64,000 nt of DNA from Heracleum sosnowskyi (taxonomy: Eukaryota; Streptophyta; Magnoliopsida; Apiales; Apiaceae). Each line of letters opens with the position of its first letter. The stretch's first letter is position 1. The notes below the pieces were generated by a model, which saw only the letters and a list, made by a program, of their open reading frames with translations, was not told the origin of the DNA and ran no database searches. Position numbers and translations under genes: made by a program. The stretch lies in the NCBI GenBank assembly GCA_030848705.1, contig CM061236.1, positions 141,578,574 to 141,642,573 on the forward strand. Direction: 5' to 3'. This document shows positions 47,880-59,533 of the stretch, in pieces.

Positions 47880-48600
47880 TTTTCCTACCATATAAATCAT
47901 ACCAAAAAAACTTGGTAGGAATTGACCCCCCATTTCCTACCGAAGACGAATATGGTAGGAAATGGTCCCCGTGGGGCCCGATTTCTGTAAAAGCGAGGAC
48001 CAATTCCTACCGATTGTTGGTAGGAAAATAAAACCTACCAACATCGGTAGGTTTTGCCTGCATTTTCACAAAGATAAGACCCCACCATCCTAATCATCAG
48101 CCTTGTCATATTTTTAAGTAATAAACAATTTTTATAAAATAAAAAATATTTTCAATATGCTGTGGTCATTTCCTACCATATATGGTAGGAAACTAAAACC
48201 TACCAAATCCGGTAGGTTTTATTCGTGATGGTACCCCACCAGCCACATCATCAGCCATATCATAATTTAAGTAATAAATAATTTTTTTAAAATAAGAAAA
48301 ATTTACATTCTGTCATGGTCATTTCCTACCATATATGGTAGGAAAATAAAACCTACCAAATCTGGTAGGTTTTATTCGTGATGGTACCCCACCATCCACA
48401 TCATCGTCCCTATCATATTTTAAAGTAATAAATATTTTTTAATAAGAATTATTTTCATTCTGCCAAGGGCATTTCCTACCATATATGGTAGGAAATGGTC
48501 ACTGACCAATTTTGGACCCCCACCACCTTTCGGCCCAAACAAATCGGCCCATTTGTGTACAGCTTTCCTACCAATAATGGTAGGTTTTGATCGAATAATA
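47880..48600. repeat. Left subterminal array of family E
   Basis: The module TTTCCTACCATATATGGTAGG (palindromic core CCATATATGG) recurs at about 48171, 48327 and 48473, each followed by AAACCTACCAAATC-GGTAGG and ATGGTACCCCACCA. Three units of about 150 bp are tandem. Confidence 0.85.
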
Positions 48601-48971
48601 AAATAATAAAAAAATAAAATTAGGGTATAAATTGTTTTTATTATATTTTTTGTTGATCGGTTATCATGTTTTTTGTTAATCAAACTCTATTGACATAAAG
48701 ATCTACACATTTTAGTAGTGGAGGATAAAAAATAGTTGATTTAAACTTATATTCTTATGTTTTATGTTCTTCGCTAAAACCTAATTATAGCGAAAAAAAA
48801 TTAAAAATAAAAGATGTATGAGTAAATTAAATTTTTTTATATGAAACGTCGTTTTGTAGTTTGATGAAGCTAAGGAAAAAAATTTAGACAAAAAAAAATT
48901 ATAAAAAGTTAAAGTCGTTTAGAAAACGAAAGAGTGTTAGAAGATTGAGTTAGAGTTTATACTCATGTTTT

Positions 48972-49660
48972 AGGGGTTGTCTAGGGTTACACTTTTTAAT
49001 TTTTATTTATTTGTTTTCAACGATCCAACCTTACGGATGATTAAATATGTTGATTTCTTAGTTTTATACAAAATATTGGATTTTTTTAATTTAAACTCTT
49101 ATATTTTTATAATAAATCTATTTATCAAACTTGTACTTTATAAAACTTGAATTGGAATATCATATATCAATTATTTGTTGATTTATTATAAAAAGCTTAT
49201 TTGGCGCAGTGGTTGTTCACTTGGTCATTGTTGGAGGGGGCACGAGTTCGAATTCGTGCAATCCAAAATTTTAGCCGATTTCCGCCTAAAATTTTATGAA
49301 AAATTTGAATTTCCCTTTTTAGGGGTTGTTTAGGGTTACAGTTTTTGTTTTTGTTTTTATTTTTTTTCAACGATCTAACCTTACGGATGATTAAATATGT
49401 TGATTTCTTAGCTTTATGTAAAATTTTAGAATTTTTTAATTTAAGCTTCTATATTTTTATAATGTATCTATCAAACTTATAATTTACAAAACTTGAATTG
49501 AAATATGATATATAAGTAAATTGCATATTTAGTACAAACAACGATGTTGGTGTAGTGGTTGTGCACTTGGTTGTTCTCAAAGAAGGCCGTTGTTCGAATC
49601 CACACAACCCATTTTTTTTGGCAATTTCCGCCAAATTTTTACCAAAAAATTGAAATTACC
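48972..49660 (+). repeat. 349-bp tandem duplication with tRNA-like (SINE-like) cores
   Basis: Units 48972-49320 and 49321-about 49660 align throughout (AGGGGTTGT-TAGGGTTACA, CGATC-AACCTTACGGATGA, TTGATTTCTTAG). Each holds an A-box-like TGGCGCAGTGG (49202-49212) or TGGTGTAGTGG (49548-49558) and, about 40 bp on, a B-box-like GAGTTCGAATTC (49244-49255) or GTTCGAATC (49592-49600). This is the internal polymerase III promoter pattern of tRNA-derived SINEs. No cloverleaf closes, so these are not tRNA genes. Confidence 0.65.
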
Positions 49661-49842
49661 ACGCACAACTAATAAAAGAATATAATTAAAATAATAAAAG
49701 AAAAAAAAATAGGGTAACAACTCATTTACTCTCTGACATAAATCAATAGATCTTAATTATCATTACGTTTCGATCGTCGAAAATATTATTTTAAAAAATT
49801 ATTATGTTTATTTTTTTAAAAAAAAATTGTGCCAAAACCTAT

Positions 49843-50510
49843 ACCTACCATTATCGGTAGGAAATAAGCAACAATTTCCCAAAAAATTCAAAAATTGCGC
49901 CTAAAACTAAAAATTCAAAAATTGCGCCCAAACCAAAAATTCAAAAATTTTGCTGAGAATCATAACCTACCATTATCGGTAGGAAATAAGCTACAATTTC
50001 CCGAAAAATTCAAAAATTGCGCCTAAAACTAAAAATTCAAAAATTGCGCACAAACCAAAAATTCAAAATTTTTGCTGAGAATCATAACCTACCATTATCG
50101 GTAGGAAATAAGCTACAATTTCCCGAAAAATTAAAAAATTGCGCCCAAACCAAAAATTCAAAATTTTTGCTGAGAATCATAACCTACCATTATCGGTAGG
50201 AAATAAGCTACAATTTCCCGAAAAATTCAAAAATTGCGCCTAAAACTAAAAATTCAAAAATTGCGCCCAAACCAAAAATTCAAAATTTTTACTGAGAATC
50301 ATAACCTACCATTATCGGTAGGAAATAAGCTACAATTTCCCGAAAAATTCAAAAATTGCGCCTAAAACTAAAAATTCAAAAATTGCGCCCAAACCAAAAA
50401 TTCAAAATTTTTGCTGAGAATCATAACCTACCATTATCGGTAGGAAATAAGCTACAATTTCCCGAAAAATTCAAAAATTGCGCCTAAAACTAAAAATTCA
50501 ATCATTTTCA
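49843..50510. repeat. 122-bp tandem array carrying the family E word
   Basis: ACCTACCATTATCGGTAGGAAATAAG recurs at about 49847, 49961, 50083, 50178, 50300 and 50422 (122-bp period, one unit 27 bp shorter). Units also contain ATTCAAAAATTGCGCC repeats. Each core is an inverted repeat CCTACC-ATTATC-GGTAGG, so the array multiplies the subterminal word inside the element. Confidence 0.92.
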
Positions 50511-51667
50511 TCTTCTTATTACTTATAATACAACCATTTATTTTTTTCATCTTCTTTATCTCTTCATCTTCTTTTCTATATCTTCATTTTCTTCAAATCA
50601 ATTTCACATCTTATTCACTTTGTTCATCTTCTTGCTTATTTAAGTAATTTTATCTTCATGCTTATTTTGTTATTTAATTAGCTAATAATTCTTAATTATT
50701 AGGTGTACTAATTCTTGCTTCTTATGTAAATTTTAGGTACTTTATGAAGATTCAAAGACAATGATGAGGAAATAGAGAATGATTGTGAAGAAAATAACAT
50801 GAAGATCCAAACGAAAAAGATGAAGACTTTGAAGATAATTAATTAATCCTTGTAAATAATTTTTGATTTGTAGTTTTGGTGCATAAGAACAACTTCGAAT
50901 ATTATGATTTATGTGTAAGGAATGTTTGAATTTTTATATACAATGAATGTTTGATTATTTGTTATGGTTGTATACTTGTGAATTAGATATCGATCTATTT
51001 TTTTATAATGATTTGAGCAATTTGTTAGATAGGGGAAGTAATGAAAGCTTTATTTTTTATTTTTGAAACAATTGTCTAGTAATTCCTACCACCTTCAAAG
51101 TATTTCCTACCGTCTTCGGAAGATTTCCTACCGTCTTCATAGCATTTCCTACCGTCTTCATAACATTTTCCAGAATTGATGAATGCGGTAGGTTTTAACT
51201 AGTAGGAAATACTGAAGGTGGTAGGAATTGCTTGGTAGGAAATAGCTATTTTTATGTGCTTCTGTTATAAAACCTACCAATTTGGTGCCCCTTGAGTTGG
51301 TAGGAAATGCGTTGGTAGGATTTGGTTGGTAGGAAATAGTCCTTGACCAGGGTCAAATGTGACCCCACAAAATGACGTGGCAGTGATCCCCACTCGTGAC
51401 ACGTGGCATGACATGTCAACCTCGTGGCAAGTGACGTGTCGGGGTCCACCGCCATGTGGCTGTTGATGTGGCTCGCCACATGGACAGCCATTTGGCATGT
51501 GGGACCGTTTAAGAAACAGACCACCAATTCCTACCATCACCAATTCCGACCTGAGCAATTCCTACCATGTCGAATGGTAGGAATTGACACCAATTCCTAC
51601 CGATTGACCCCCAAAACCTACCATTTTCGTGGTAGGAAAAGGCCGTTTTTGGTGTAGTGTTGAATTT

Positions 51668-53320
51668 GTTAGAAAATGGAAAGTTTGAGACATATTTTAT
51701 ATATGTTTCTGATGGAATTTCTGGAAACTAACAAGTGGAGGTTGTTCCTTGTAATGAGGACTTAAACTTTCATGTTTGGATCTAAGACATTTTCTTAGTG
51801 TAATCCATAAATAAATTGAGTTGAAATAGGTTGCTTGAAATGGGTTATGTGGGTTGGTTATATTGAAATAACTTGTATCCCACATAGAATTGGTAATGAG
51901 AGGTTGGTGGGTTTATATAGAAACATGTGCAAGAGTAGTGTACAACTACTAAGGCATGTGGGTGTGCATGGTGTTAGTATGTGCCTCACGCGCACACACA
52001 CACGCGCGCGCCGCCGCCGCCCGCTTCGCCTCGCCTCGCCACGTCACGACTCGACTCGACTCGACTCGGGTCGGGTCGAAGGGTGATTTGGGCGAATGTC
52101 TCGGCGTCTCGCGTACGCGAGGCGACCTGGGCGAGGAATTTTATTACCTGTTTATTTAATATTATTTATTGATTTAATTTAACAGTATCAGTATTTATTT
52201 GTAACAACTATATGAACTGGGTCAGGATTTATATTAAATCCTGATGGACTAGTTCTTGGATCAAATCCTGATGGCCTAGTCAGTACTTGGAGTAAAATCC
52301 TGATGGCTACTAATCCTGATGACTGTGTCAGTATTTGAATCCTGATGATGGTCCAGTCCTGACGAAATCCTGATGATATTCCCCGCGTTTATGCATTTTA
52401 ATGCAACCACATCTTGTTGATATTACTTGACCATAAAAGTGACTCCGTAACCTTCATTCAGTATTTAGTATGTACTGCTTGGTGTTGAATTTAAAAAACC
52501 ATATAATTCAATATTTTGCTATGAGCTGCTTGTACAATTCCTACTACTTACAATTCCTACTAGAAGACATAATTATTACGAAAAAATAAACTTTAAAAGG
52601 TAGGTCCAAAAAAAACCATGGATTAGTTCCAAAATAAAATACAGACATAATGTTGAATTAGTTCCATGTCTTCATGTCTAGCACAAAATACTCAAATCAA
52701 GGTTTTAAAACATAGCAAATATTTAAATATTTCCCGCTTGAATCAAGTCGGTTGAATTTATCTAGTTGATTTGATCTTTTGGCGGAAACTTTCCCGCTTG
52801 ATGAATAAAATATTTTCCACGGATTAACCGGATGTGGTTGATTTGGAATTCGGTTGACAAGGACTAATTTGGATGTCAGCTAAAAGTCTAGTTCATGAAT
52901 CGTATGCGTTAAATACGGGTTTTATATATAAATAATTGTTATCTATGCTTCCGCGTATGCGATAAAACCCAACATGGGCTTGACCCATAATGTCATTGGA
53001 AGACCCGTTCTAATTGTCCATGATCCCTATTGAAGCCTATGTATATTCCCATTCTCCTTAAAACTGGACAGACAACAAAAATCGAAATTGAGACCTAGAG
53101 CAGCCGCACGAAACTAGGGTTTTGGAATTTTGAGGCTTTGAGGAGAGGAAACTTTGGGAGATCGAAGGCCACACTTCGCTCAAAGGGAATCAAGGAATTC
53201 AGTAGAAGATGTGAAATTGAATTGAATCGCTTGCACCGTAGCGATTAAGGTTAATCTTCTTTTTGAACTCTTTAATTTATATCATAAAACTCAGTCCTAT
53301 ATATCGTACGTTCCAACAAT
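51668..53320. mobile_element. LTR-like sequence interrupted by family F material
   Basis: 51668-52369 starts GTTAGAAAATGG, has TTGTATCCCACATAGAATTGG and GGGTTTATATAGAAACATG (a pattern common in plant copia LTRs just before the transcription start), a CG-rich microsatellite tract (51986-52075) and then ATCCTGATG repeats (52230-52370). 52904-53320 continues in leader style and ends ACGTTCCAACA, a typical LTR end. 52370-52903 between them matches 62507-62995 and 63226-63260. The LTR reading is inference; no coding region is attached. Confidence 0.4.
52370..52903. repeat. Family F segment shared with 62507-63260
   Basis: 52370-52863 matches 62507-62996 with about three differences, then jumps to CAAGGACTAATTTGGATGTC, which in the second copy lies about 235 bp further on (63228). 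TTGA is present at both sides of the gap, suggesting a deletion between short repeats in copy 1. Confidence 0.85.
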
Positions 53321-54240
53321 AATCTCCAATCTTATCAACATCATGAAATCTGTTACTACAGTCAAAGAGAATCTAAGGCAGAAACAGAAGGGTATTCATC
53401 CCCACGCTCATTTATCATATCATGTAAAGACATGTACGAAGAGTGAATGGTGATAGTACCTCGCTTTGAAGCAGAGTTCATTTTCTGGAGACGTTGAGCT
53501 GCGCGATCTTTATTCGCCATTAATGTTCAAAATATGAAGGCTTGAAACCCAGAAAATGGACTAAGAAGATGAAGATTCAATCAAACCAAGAAAAAACTTT
53601 GATCAAATCCAGAAAAACTTAAAACAAATCCAGATGCTTCAAAGCAAACCTTCAAATCTTCAAACCAAGTCCAGAAAACGGTGAAATTTCGCTAGAAAAA
53701 ATTCGTCGAAAATTGCCTAGAACTAAAAGATATTTGAGAGAAAAATAAATTCTTTTTTCGACCTCACACTAGGTCGCAGAGGTATGACCTGGAAGGCAAA
53801 ATGGTCATTTATTCGATCTCAATCGATGTCGAAATAAATAAATAAGTTGAAAAATAAAAAAGAAAAATAAATTCTTTTCGACCTCAAACCAGGTCACAGA
53901 GGTTCGACCTAGAAGCCAAAATGACCATGTATTCGATCTCAATCAAGGTCGAAATTTAAAAAAAAAGTGAAAATTGTAAAAATTCTCTTAGACCTCAAAC
54001 GAGGTCACAAGGGTTCGACTTCGATAACAAAATGTACATTCTTTCGACCTCAGTCGATGTCGAAACACTTCTATCTCAAACGAAGTCGAGACACTTTCAT
54101 CCCAAGCTAAGGGAGACCAAGAAATCGACCTCAAACCAAGTCGAACAATTTTGACCTCAATCTAGGTCGCCACTCTTCGACGTGGAGGTGAATAAGTGAA
54201 GAATTTTGACCTCAAATAAGGTCAAAATTTAATATTTTTT
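53321..54240 (-). other. Possible small coding exon and CGACCTC repeat array (family G-like)
   Basis: Minus strand 53520-53460 reads MANKDRAAQRLQKMNSASK and ends in a good splice donor (GCGAG-GTACT); I do not recognise it and no second exon is evident. 53758-54070 has three units of about 115 bp beginning TTCGACCTCAAAC-AGGTC and containing TCGATCTCAATC-A-GTCGAAA. More CGACCTC/GAGGTCG words run to 54235. This looks like a CACTA subterminal array, but no terminus is visible. Confidence 0.45.
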
Positions 54241-56150
54241 ATTTTTTATTATGCTTTCTAGAAAAAGAAAAAAATTGACAAAAGTATAAAAAAATGAGAG
54301 GCAGAGGGAGTAATATTTAATAGGCACTCGACAGCCTTGTCTATAAAACACGAAAACCGCAGATGCCCAAAGAACCTTCTAGTGCATGGGCAAAGTGCAA
54401 AGCCAGGGCTTTTAATTTAGACGCTAACCACACTTTATATAACAAGTGTGTTCACACACTTGACGTGCTAATTAGTATAAATAAACTATAGTGGGGACTA
54501 CATTATTCAAAAAAAAGAACGATGTTCAAATTTATTTACAACTTAAGATATGGACCCCAAGAAAACATAATTTGTGCATCGACATGTTTTTTTTTCATCA
54601 AAATGATCTAGGTCTTCATCATACGCTTTGAACCTTTCGACCCCAAATTCAATCTCTACTTGTTCTCATGCTCAACGTCCTCATTCTGGTCATTTAGCCG
54701 CCTAGTATCAGTTTTTGTTGAGAGTTGAGATTGACAAAGGCTAGGTTCTCCAGTCCATATATGACAAGAACACTAAGGTATGTGCATATATATCATCTTT
54801 CAAAAACAAGCCTGGTAAACCAAAATATTTGGCCCATCTTTCGTGTTGTTCAGATCTAGTAAAATTTCTCAGCGAGCGCTATATACAAGATATATAGACT
54901 GTTCGCTTAAGGCCCCCAACTTTTACAGCCCCCAAAAATTGAATACTTTTTTTTATATATTTTTATTTATTGATTTAAAAATAAAAAAAATGTGTTCAAA
55001 CTTATTTTTAAAGGCCTCAAAAGTATAATTTTAATTATTGTTAAATTTTATAACATTGTTTATATAAAAATATAAACAACATATCATCTATAGATATAGA
55101 AATTTCAGATTCTTTATACATAAGTTAATTTGAATTTACTATATATTTGTATATTTTTACTGTTTTTTGTTTTTATGCTACACTTAATTGATAATTACTT
55201 TTATTAAACAGTAAGTAGTTGTTTATTTTAAAACAATTTTTATAATTAAAACTTACAAATTTGTTAAATTATTTACGAAAATTGCTTCCTTATAGATATA
55301 TAAGTTAATGTGTTTGATTGAACTTTATACGAATTAATGTATTTGATATAAATTTTTTATTAAAATAAATAAATAACAAATATGTGTTAGTAAATTACAT
55401 ATCAATTAACAATGTAAAATTTACACAACAATAGTATAAGTATATGTTAAATTGTATAAAATTATTTATTTATTTCAAATACATACTATGTAACATAATG
55501 CAAAACATCTCGTCAAGTAGAAAAAACATTATTTAAGATAAACAATTACACATGAAATTAAAAAATTAATAAAATATTAAAAAATTTTACAAAAGTTTTA
55601 ACTAAAAATGTCATCACAGAATATAAAATTAGTTCATTTGACTTTTTAAATATTAATTTTTTTGGATTGAGGTCTCAAATTTAAATTTCCCTTCTACTAG
55701 TGACTAACACCTGTCCTACCTTCTGAGCTTATATTTCTCAAAATGACTTTTAGCACAATTTAACAAAAATAGAACATATTGTTTTGTTACGCACTATAGT
55801 TATTTTTATAATTAACTTAAAAGTACCGACTGAAAACATAACCCTCATTTTTTAAGAAAATAATAGGTATATTTAAAACCAATTTTAAATTTAATAGTAG
55901 CTATACATTGGAAGCATCATTTTGCAAATCTAGACTATGTTTTACATGTGCAGTGCTAAGCGGGTCAAAGGTGTTTAGATACTACTTAGTACTTATTCGG
56001 GAAACAGAAGTTTTTTGTATAATATCTTACATAAAATACTTTAATATTTTAGCACCAAGTACTTTACCAACCAAAATTTTCTATCCTTTTCCGCTTCATT
56101 TCTCATCCTCTCCTAAACATGCACATATAATCAATCGATTACTTAATTAA
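54241..56150. other. AT-rich sequence, no gene seen
   Basis: A Stowaway-like end (GAGGCAGAGGGAGTA) at 54299-54313 lacks a clear partner. The rest is AT-rich intergenic sequence with only short chance frames. Confidence 0.5.
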
Positions 56151-56523
56151 TTAGAATTTGAAACTCTTTAATATGATATTTTGTATGCATATAGGTACAC
56201 ACATATTGATGGATGTATATATAAAGGAATATAGACTCACAAGAATAAACAAATTTACTTGAACGTTATTTCTGAATGGATAATAATTGAAGAGATAATT
56301 AAAATGAGTACATACAGAATATTTTAAACAAGAAAAACCCAAACCTATAAACCATGAACTACATACCTGATTTATCTCCACTACTTTCCTAAATAATCTC
56401 AACCTCTATGACTTATTCTAGGTGCATAAAACCACGTATATACACAGGTGATTTATTCCAACGACACACACATAAATAATAAAACAAACAATCATATTTA
56501 GATTAAATATTTATTCCAACAAA
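56151..56523 (-). other. Probable copia 3' LTR (partial), minus strand
   Basis: On the minus strand a purine tract AAGGGGGAGT (about 56533-56524) is followed by TGTTGGAATAAATATTTAATC, the usual polypurine tract and LTR start of plant copia elements. The LTR end cannot be fixed on this side. Confidence 0.55.
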
Positions 56524-58655
56524 CTCCCCCTTAATCTAAAAATGATTAAGATCCTTGACTCCCAGCAGTTTGCGCAGCTTTTCAAACTTGACAATCGACT
56601 GTGCTTCAGTACTCACATGTTTGATGATTATGGAACCCTTCTCTATGCATTCTCCGATGAAATGATAACGCACGCAGCTTTAACATTCATAATCTGACTT
56701 AACAGACTGTGCAACCATATCCCTTGACAAGCTGCAACCGTAGCTGTCATGAACTCAGCTTCACATGATGACAACGCCACACACCGTTGTTTTTGAGACA
56801 CCCATGTGATCAGTGATTCATCAAGATAAAAGGCCATGCCACCTGTAGATTTCCTGTCCACAACATCACCTGCAAGGTCACTGTCTGAGAAGCCAGACAA
56901 CATGTAGTCACCACCACCTCCAGTATACACCAGCCCATAGTTTAGCACCAGCCCATAGTTTAGCGTCCCCTCGTACCTCATTATTCTTTTCACTGCATTT
57001 TGATGTAGCACAGTAGGTCTCTCCATGAACCTGCTTACTAAACCTACTACATATGCAATATCAGGGCGCGTATGCACTAAGTACCTCAAACCACCCACCA
57101 TACGTTTATAGTCTATGGAGTTAACAGTTTTACCCTTTTCATCCTTATGTAGTTGAACCTTTGGTTCCATCGGGAACTTGGCTGGGTTACAATCTGACAT
57201 GCCAGCCTTTTCTAGCACCTTCTTTGCATAAGCCACCTGTTTTAGTTCGATATGCCCCTCTCCTGGTTTTACCTCGATATCGAGATAATAACTCAGTTTT
57301 CCCAGGTCTGACATCTCAAATTCTTTTCTCATCTGTGCCTTGAATCGAATGATATTATTTACGTTCGTACCTGTGATGATCAAGTCGTCAACGTACACAC
57401 CTATAATCAATGTCTCATCACCCTCCCTTTTAGTATACACAACATGCTCCAGTGGACATTTGATGAACCCAAGCTTCTCAAGACATTTATTCAACTAATT
57501 GTACCAAGCTCGAGGAGCTTGTCGAAGTCTGTATAAAGCCTTGAATAATCTATAAACCTTTCGCTCTTGCCCTGGTTTTTCATAGCCTTCCGGTTGCTAT
57601 ACGTACACCTCCTCATATAGCTTGCCGTTTAGAAACGCTGATTTTACGTCCAAATGATGGACTTCTCAAGAGTTTTGAGCTATCAATCCTAGTAGAAGTC
57701 ATAGTGTCTCCATCCTTGTTACTGGGGCAAAGACTTCTTCGAAATCAACACCATATTTTTGTACATTTCCCTTTGCGACTAGTCTCGCCTTATGCTTCAA
57801 AATCTTCCCGTCAGTGTCCTTTTTGACTTTGTATACCCATTTCAAAGCAATTGCCTTGTGCCTTGGTGGTAAGTCTGTCAATTCCCACGTTCTATTTTTC
57901 TCTATTGCTTCCATTTTGCAGTCCATGGCCTGTCTCCAACAGTTCCTTCACTGCCTGTCCGAAATGTACTGGCTCATCAACCACAGTGAACAACAGCTCA
58001 TCAGCCAATTCGTCATCCAACTCCACCTGCTCAGTTTCGTTGTATATGTCACGAAGGAGCCGGTAATGTCGAGGTGGTTCACTGCCATCATAAGCATCTT
58101 CAGTCGCAAATTCTGTACTAGCTGTGTGTGTTTGGCTCACGGTGCTTTCACGAGATTGAGGTGTTTGTGAATCACCAGACTGAGGTGACTGTGAGCTTGA
58201 CCAGTAATCATCTCCTGTATTCTCAACTTGGGAACTGCCTTCGTCACCAGATATCACCTCGTCCTGAGTGTCTTCACTGAGTGCCCCTGCCACAGTAAAT
58301 GAAATTGGTACCTGAGTGTTGTTTTCCGTTTCATTACTCCAGTTCCACCCCTTTCCTTCATCTAAAACAACATCACGGCTGATGTGCACACTCCCTGTGT
58401 CAGGATTGAACAAACGGTATGCTTTTGTACCTGTTTCCCTTCCGAGATGAACAACACATGTGCTTCTATTATCCAGCTTTGTTGTATGCACGCTAGGGAC
58501 CTTCATATAAGTAATGCAGCCAAAAACCTTAAGATACTCGACCTGTGGCTTTCTCTTTGACCATGACTCATACGGTGTTGCTCCTTCGACTGCTCGGGTT
58601 GGAAGACGGTTTAGTAAATAGACGGCATGCCTTATGGCTTCTCCCCACATGTATG
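56524..58655 (-). pseudogene. Ty1/copia pol fragment
   Basis: Minus strand, from 58655 downward: integrase C-terminal part (WGEAIRHAVYLLNRLPTRAV, FGCITYMKVP), Ser/Thr-rich linker, frame change near 57940, reverse transcriptase (ALKWVYKVKKDTDGKILKHK, FAPVTRMETL), stops between 57699 and 57495, then YVDDLIITG (about 57400) and RNase H (SDSDLAGD, DRKSTGGMAF, LSSCEAEFMT) ending at 56643. Gag, protease and the front of integrase are missing; the cut at 58655 is exactly the left joint of the duplicated segment. Several lesions make it inactive. It is a different lineage from the copia at 31.3-33.7 kb, judging by its motifs. Confidence 0.88.
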
Positions 58656-58711
58656 AAGTTATCAATTTTTAAATTAATATATGATAATAGTTAGATATAT
58701 ATATTGACATG

Positions 58712-59000
58712 TTATTTAATATATCTGGAACGTTCCAATGTGTTGTTTTGACTTGACATATCTAGAATGTTCTCGAGTCCTCCTATATTTAGAATGTTCT
58801 CGAATCCTCGTGTATCTCCAGTGTTCTAGAATCCCTATCAGTTACACTACTCAAGAATCCTAGTGTATCTCCAGTGTTCTAGAATTCCTATCAGTTACAC
58901 TGCTGAAACAGATTAACTTATGTGTATAAATACATGTATCACCAACTTTGTTTCTACATAAATTTATTTTATAAATTAAACACAAGTATTTGTATCTTCA
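58712..59000 (+). promoter_or_regulatory. Second copy of the heat-shock-element-like LTR region
   Basis: Same five motifs as 44446-44608, shifted by 14280 (TGGAACGTTCCA at 58726-58737, TTCTAGAATTCC at 58877-58888), and the TATA-like GTATAAATAC. Three substitutions lie nearby, none in the motifs. Confidence 0.55.
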
Positions 59001-59228
59001 AATTACCTATTCATTTCTTCACAATTTATAGTATATAGTATATAATGATATTCAATCATTCATAATCTTTATAATGTTCTTTTATCACATAGATAAATGT
59101 TTTCTACTATGATTGATCCACTTAAAATTATTATAAACCTTACATTCCATAGCACTACCAAGGTACACTTTACATTTTTACATAGTTGTTATTTATATCT
59201 TCTAGTATTTGCACACTACTATATGATA

Positions 59229-59475
59229 CTCCCTGCATCCCAAATTACAGCCTAAATTACTTGTCCCTTTGACTCTTTAGTCGTATTTTAAGGTATATGA
59301 AAAACATAGTTCTATAAATCTTTTTTCGAATTCTTTTTTTCTGAATTAAAATTTGATATTTGAGTTTTTATTCAGAAAAAGAAAATTCAAAAAATAATGA
59401 ATCTAGCTATATTTTCTAAGAACCTTAAAGTAGGCGTACAAAGTCAAAATGACAACTAATTTGGGATGGAGGGAG
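59229..59475. mobile_element. Stowaway-type MITE, second copy
   Basis: Same element as 44949-45195, with the flanking TA on both sides; it was copied with the segment rather than inserted anew. Confidence 0.9.
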
Positions 59476-59533
59476 TAAATTATTATTTTAATGGACAACC
59501 AGAGGGGTTTACATTGTGAACTATATATTGCAG

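Larger units (their letters stand above)
47861..51659. mobile_element. Complete non-autonomous CACTA of family E
   Basis: Ends are perfect inverted copies over at least 28 bp (CACTACACCAAAAACGGCC, then TTTTCCTACC). TTG flanks both sides (47858-47860, 51660-51662), and the uninterrupted site CGGTTGAATTT is preserved at 62135-62145 in the second copy, proving the borders. The element is 3799 bp long, with arrays of CCTACC/GGTAGG words near both ends (47880-48600, 51080-51659). There is no transposase; the longest frames are unconvincing. It contains a 349-bp tandem duplication and a 122-bp tandem array. Movement would need a transposase supplied by another copy. Confidence 0.96.

Noticed and set aside
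49202..49600. Two tRNA genes
   Set aside because: A- and B-box-like words are present but no cloverleaf can be closed; read as SINE-like.
49843..50510. CRISPR-like array
   Set aside because: Regular 122-bp units without unique spacers, in a plant transposon; an ordinary tandem repeat.
51956..52172. Arg/Ala/Ser-rich frames
   Set aside because: They come from a CG-rich microsatellite stretch (CACACGCGCG, CGCCGC, CGACT repeats).
54299..54313. Stowaway MITE end GAGGCAGAGGGAGTA
   Set aside because: No matching inverted end within a few hundred bases. The same holds for CTACCTCCGTCCC at 25211.
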